DNA of 9,032 nt. It comes from Acidobacteriaceae bacterium. Lineage in GTDB: Bacteria > Acidobacteriota > Terriglobia > Terriglobales > Acidobacteriaceae. The position numbers and the translations under genes are program-made. Within the stretch, counting starts at the first letter, position 1; each line of letters starts with the position of its first letter. Below are positions 7,259 to 9,032 of this stretch, piece after piece. Under the pieces are notes generated by a model. It did not search any database, was not told where the DNA came from, and was given only the letters and a program-made list of their open reading frames with translations. Location: contig JASHVU010000655.1 in the NCBI GenBank assembly GCA_030044455.1, positions 1 to 9,032 of the forward strand, in the 5' to 3' direction.

Positions 7259-7555
7259 CTACTTCTTCGGGGGCGCAATCGTGTCCTTGGCCGACTTGGC
7301 CACGCGGAACTTGACAACCGTCTTCGCCTTGATCTTGATGGCTGCGCCGGTCTGCGGGTTGCGGCCCATGCGGGCTTTGCGCTCCGCCTTCACCAGGCGG
7401 CCGATGCCGGGAATAATGAACACTCCGTTCTTCTTGGTTTCCTTGATGGCGGTTTCGGCCAGCATGTCGAGGAAGGCCGCCGATTGCTTGTTGGTCAATT
7501 CGAGCTTCTCTGCCATGTGCCGTGTAAGGGCGGTCTTGGTCATTCCAGTTGCCAT
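7259..7555 (-). CDS. HU family DNA-binding protein
   Basis: A 98-aa basic nucleoid protein. Residues 5-45 form the two-helix dimerisation body (MTKTALTRHMAEKLELTNKQSAAFLDMLAETAIKE in pieces). This is followed by the beta strands with GVFIIPGIGRLVKAERKARMGRNPQTG (44-70), whose RNPQTG tip is the hallmark of the HU/IHF DNA-gripping arm carrying the intercalating proline. The final part (AIKIKAKTVVKFRVAKSAKDTI) closes the fold. The length is standard, with a short lysine/proline tail (APPKK). HU dimers bend and wrap DNA without strict sequence specificity. The start is supported by AAGGAG 9 nt upstream. The gene appears monocistronic: its own candidate promoter and leader lie upstream and a strong terminator follows. 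Confidence 0.96.
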   Translation of the reverse strand: MATGMTKTALTRHMAEKLELTNKQSAAFLDMLAETAIKETKKNGVFIIPGIGRLVKAERKARMGRNPQTGAAIKIKAKTVVKFRVAKSAKDTIAPPKK

Positions 7556-7564
7556 GTATCGTTT

Positions 7565-7570
7565 CTCCTT
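7565..7570 (-). promoter_or_regulatory. Strong ribosome binding site of the HU gene
   Basis: AAGGAG on the - strand, 9 nt before ATG 7555. It favours the first ATG over the in-frame ATG four codons later and suits a highly expressed nucleoid protein. Confidence 0.85.
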
Positions 7571-7670
7571 CTGGGCCAGCCCTCGGGGCGGCCTTGGTTG
7601 ACGGGCTTGTCACCACATGCAAGGGAGTGCGAATGGGAAACGCCGAATCACGAAAACCCTGTATTCATGC

Positions 7671-7684
7671 GGTTCTTGAGAACC
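7671..7684 (-). repeat. Short palindrome in the HU leader
   Basis: GGTTCT and AGAACC arms flank a 2-bp centre, just downstream of the candidate -10. It could be an operator or a small leader hairpin; with 6-bp arms it may equally be chance. Confidence 0.4.
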
Positions 7685-7696
7685 CTGCCGATGGTT

Positions 7697-7726
7697 ACAA
7701 TGCGGCTTGGGACCCTGGAAAGTCAA
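7697..7726 (-). promoter_or_regulatory. Candidate promoter of the HU gene
   Basis: On the - strand TTGACT (7726-7721) and CATTGT (7702-7697) are 18 bp apart. The -35 matches consensus at five of six positions and the -10 only at three. The start would lie near 7690, giving a leader of about 135 nt. Phased A-tracts lie about 45-80 bp upstream of the -35, which strengthens the case. Confidence 0.45.
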
Positions 7727-7770
7727 GCGAAAAGCCCGATTTCCACAGGTATTTATGGGTCAAACGTCGA

Positions 7771-7804
7771 TTTTTCTTGGTTTTTGGCCGTTTTTGCCCG
7801 GTTT
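7771..7804. promoter_or_regulatory. Phased A-tracts (predicted curved DNA) upstream of HU
   Basis: T5 runs begin at 7771, 7781 and 7791, exactly 10 bp apart, with a T3 at 7802-7804 continuing the phase. Helically phased A5 tracts are a known cause of intrinsic DNA curvature. They stand out in otherwise GC-rich DNA and lie upstream of the candidate HU promoter, where they may help RNA polymerase or bind HU itself (inference). Confidence 0.65.
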
Positions 7805-7870
7805 CACCCCATGAGGATGGCAAAACACCTGAATTGATGCGGTAATTCGCGACGGGCATTTTGGTCGTAG

Positions 7871-7915
7871 CGCCGGGCTCCAGCCCGGTTGTCGCGCGGG
7901 CGTCCTCGCCCACGC
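7871..7915. repeat. Double GC-rich extragenic palindrome
   Basis: Two hairpins stand side by side. CCGGGCT/AGCCCGG (7873-7888) is perfect. GCGCGGGCG/CGCCCACGC (7894-7915, loop TCCT) has one mismatch. The phrases 'GGGCTCCAGCCC' and 'GGGCGTCCTCGCCC' resemble palindromic units that I recall from intergenic regions of acidobacterial genomes; that memory is not checked here. It may be a REP-like element. Confidence 0.6.
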
Positions 7916-7920
7916 CTCTC

Positions 7921-8054
7921 AGAGTCCGTTGAAAAACTCATGAAGACGCGCCCCCGGAGCTAAAGCCATAGCCTATTTTGCTGCGTTTTCGACGCGACCG
8001 AAGTCGTGCCCTGACACGTTTCGTGCTCAGGCCGGGAGTTTTTCAACTGGTTCT
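7921..8054. repeat. 134-bp segment with terminal inverted repeats (MITE-like or IS remnant)
   Basis: Ends 7921-7939 and 8036-8054 are inverted copies matching at 16 of 19 positions, with a perfect 12-bp core GTTGAAAAACTC / GAGTTTTTCAAC. The inside is non-coding and holds two hairpins: 7993-8008 with a CGAA loop, and 8010-8031 (CCTGACACG...CGTG[C]TCAGG). No clear target duplication flanks it. The size, ends and lack of coding fit a miniature inverted-repeat element or a decayed insertion sequence. It ends 21 nt beyond the DUF2461 stop codon. Confidence 0.55.
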
Positions 8055-8075
8055 TAGTTGCAGGGCGGGAAGGCA

Positions 8076-8828
8076 TCAGCGCAGGCCGAACAGCACTTTT
8101 TTCTTCGGCGCCTGCGCGGCGGCAATCGGCGTATTCAGCGCGTCCACAACCGGCGCAGCGACCTTGAAATGGCGAACGATGACGGCGGCAAGATCGGCCC
8201 TGAGCGCAGTTTCAGCTGGCAGCGTCGCTGCCAATCCCCACTGCCGGCAGCGGATCAGATCCATGCCCGGGTGCTCGCACGGAAACCCCTTCGGGGGGCG
8301 GACCAACGAGTTCCCTTCGAACTCCTCAAAGTGCTTCCGCACTTTCGCGCTTTGGAGTAGTTTTCTAAATTCGCCATGGTGATCGAGAAGCCAGTGGCGA
8401 ATCTGCGAGAGTTGGTCTTTATCAGGCATATAGGATCCGGCGGCAACAATCACTTCTTTGGGACTGATGTGAAAATAATAGCCTGCTCCCGAAGTCTTCT
8501 CAAGACCGGTGTGCGTCCACCAGGCAGCTACGTGCGTTTTGTAGGGCCGCTTGTCGCTGCTGAAACGGGTGTCGCGATAGATGCGGAACACGCTCTTCTC
8601 CGCAGGCCGCACAAACGCGGGCGCAAAATCCATCATCGCGTCGGTAATCTTGCGAACCACGGCCAGCATCGGCTCCTTCAGCTCAGCTTCATACACAGCC
8701 TTGCGCGGCTGAAACCACTCGCGGTCATTGTGTTTTGCAAGGTTGCGCAAAAAAGTAAGCGCCTCAGGGCGAAAGTAGGGAAGAACGGAGGCAGGAGCGG
8801 CGGCGGAAGAAGATTTTTTTGGAGCCAT
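8076..8828 (-). CDS. DUF2461 family protein
   Basis: A 250-aa soluble protein with the full DUF2461 pattern. It begins with YFRPEALTFLRNLAKHNDREWF (18-39), a conserved opening. KSVFRIYRDTRFSSDKRPYKTH (78-99) is the most conserved block of the family, and GAGYYFHISPKEVIVAAG (114-131) follows, with the RPPKGFPCEHPGMDLIRCRQW region (177-197) near the end. No signal peptide or membrane helix is seen. The biochemical function is not established for the family. ATG 8828 is preferred. A TTG at 8885 would add 19 non-conserved residues. Neither start has a clear Shine-Dalgarno. The alanine- and lysine-rich first 12 residues look like a disordered tail. The gene stands alone on the - strand, with repeats on both sides. 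Confidence 0.88.
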   Translation of the reverse strand: MAPKKSSSAAAPASVLPYFRPEALTFLRNLAKHNDREWFQPRKAVYEAELKEPMLAVVRKITDAMMDFAPAFVRPAEKSVFRIYRDTRFSSDKRPYKTHVAAWWTHTGLEKTSGAGYYFHISPKEVIVAAGSYMPDKDQLSQIRHWLLDHHGEFRKLLQSAKVRKHFEEFEGNSLVRPPKGFPCEHPGMDLIRCRQWGLAATLPAETALRADLAAVIVRHFKVAAPVVDALNTPIAAAQAPKKKVLFGLR

Positions 8829-8906
8829 GGCAAAGAAGAGTGTAACGCGCGGGGCTGAGGAATTTTGATTGGGACAATTAGGCAAGAATGGCGCCCCCGG
8901 AAGGAG

Positions 8907-8926
8907 CAGGGACCTTCAGGTCCCTG
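8907..8926. repeat. Perfect 8-bp hairpin repeat
   Basis: CAGGGACC and GGTCCCTG flank a TTCA loop. No T-run follows on either strand, so terminator activity is unlikely. It looks like another extragenic palindrome, upstream of the DUF2461 gene. Confidence 0.6.
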
Positions 8927-8970
8927 AATAAAGTGCCCCACACGTTGGAGCCTTCAGGCAAGGAGCTGAA

Positions 8971-8988
8971 AGCTAGCAGCTAGCAGCT
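8971..8988. repeat. Short tandem repeat AGCTAGC x 2.6
   Basis: Two full 7-bp units plus four bases of a third (AGCTAGC, AGCTAGC, AGCT), in non-coding DNA near the window end. Such a short run can vary in copy number by slippage. Confidence 0.6.
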
Positions 8989-8994
8989 GCCTCT

Positions 8995-9032
8995 TCACCG
9001 AATCACCTTCAACGCCCCTCTGAACAACCCAT
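8995..9032 (-). other. Possible 3' end of a leftward gene entering from the right edge
   Basis: On the - strand one frame open from the window edge reads GLFRGALKVIR and stops at TGA (8997-8995). A second open frame runs to 8954. Only about a dozen codons are visible, so coding status cannot be decided. Between 8829 and the edge I see no other gene. Confidence 0.2.

Noticed and set aside
7484..7845. Two overlapping + strand frames across the HU start and leader
   Set aside because: Antisense to HU or its promoter, low-complexity translation, no ribosome site or homologous pattern seen.
7695..7913. 72-codon - strand frame (begins MGEDARATTG)
   Set aside because: Its 5' part is the palindromic repeat and the rest covers the A-tracts and the candidate HU promoter, so non-coding DNA explains it better.
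7868..8054. CRISPR-like array
   Set aside because: The repeats are inverted pairs, not regularly spaced direct repeats with spacers, and no cas genes are present.

Overview
The window looks like chromosomal DNA of an acidobacterium (class Terriglobia type). The main evidence is a PadR-like regulator directly followed by two very large permeases of the ADOP type (acidobacterial duplicated orphan permease, MacB/FtsX fold). That arrangement is characteristic of Acidobacteria. High GC, GC-rich intergenic palindromes and a DUF4260 gene fit the same picture. The organism is inferred from gene content alone.

Left part (3-5757, + strand): a compact operon of a PadR regulator, ADOP permease 1 (895 aa) and ADOP permease 2 (905 aa). 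The first junction is a TGATG stop/start overlap and the second gap is 8 nt, so translation is probably coupled. No ABC ATPase is visible beside them, hence 'orphan' permeases.

Middle part (5758-7154): a short gap carries a candidate promoter and a perfect 15-bp stem-loop that buries the Shine-Dalgarno of the next gene, an isoprenylcysteine carboxyl methyltransferase (ICMT)-like membrane protein (+). It converges tail to tail, only 3 bp apart, with a leftward DUF4260 membrane protein.

Right part (7155-9032): a leftward HU-family nucleoid protein gene has a textbook intrinsic terminator, a strong ribosome site, a candidate promoter and 10-bp phased A-tracts upstream. Behind it lies about 200 bp of repeat material: a double GC-rich palindrome, then a 134-bp segment bounded by 19-bp imperfect inverted repeats. 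Next comes a leftward DUF2461 gene, then a mostly non-coding end with another hairpin repeat and a small tandem repeat.

I see no CRISPR array, tRNA, rRNA, phage or defence genes, and no convincing new multi-gene system. The most interesting signals are regulatory or repeat-like: the SD-masking hairpin at 5802-5839, the phased A-tracts upstream of HU, and the small inverted-repeat element at 7921-8054.
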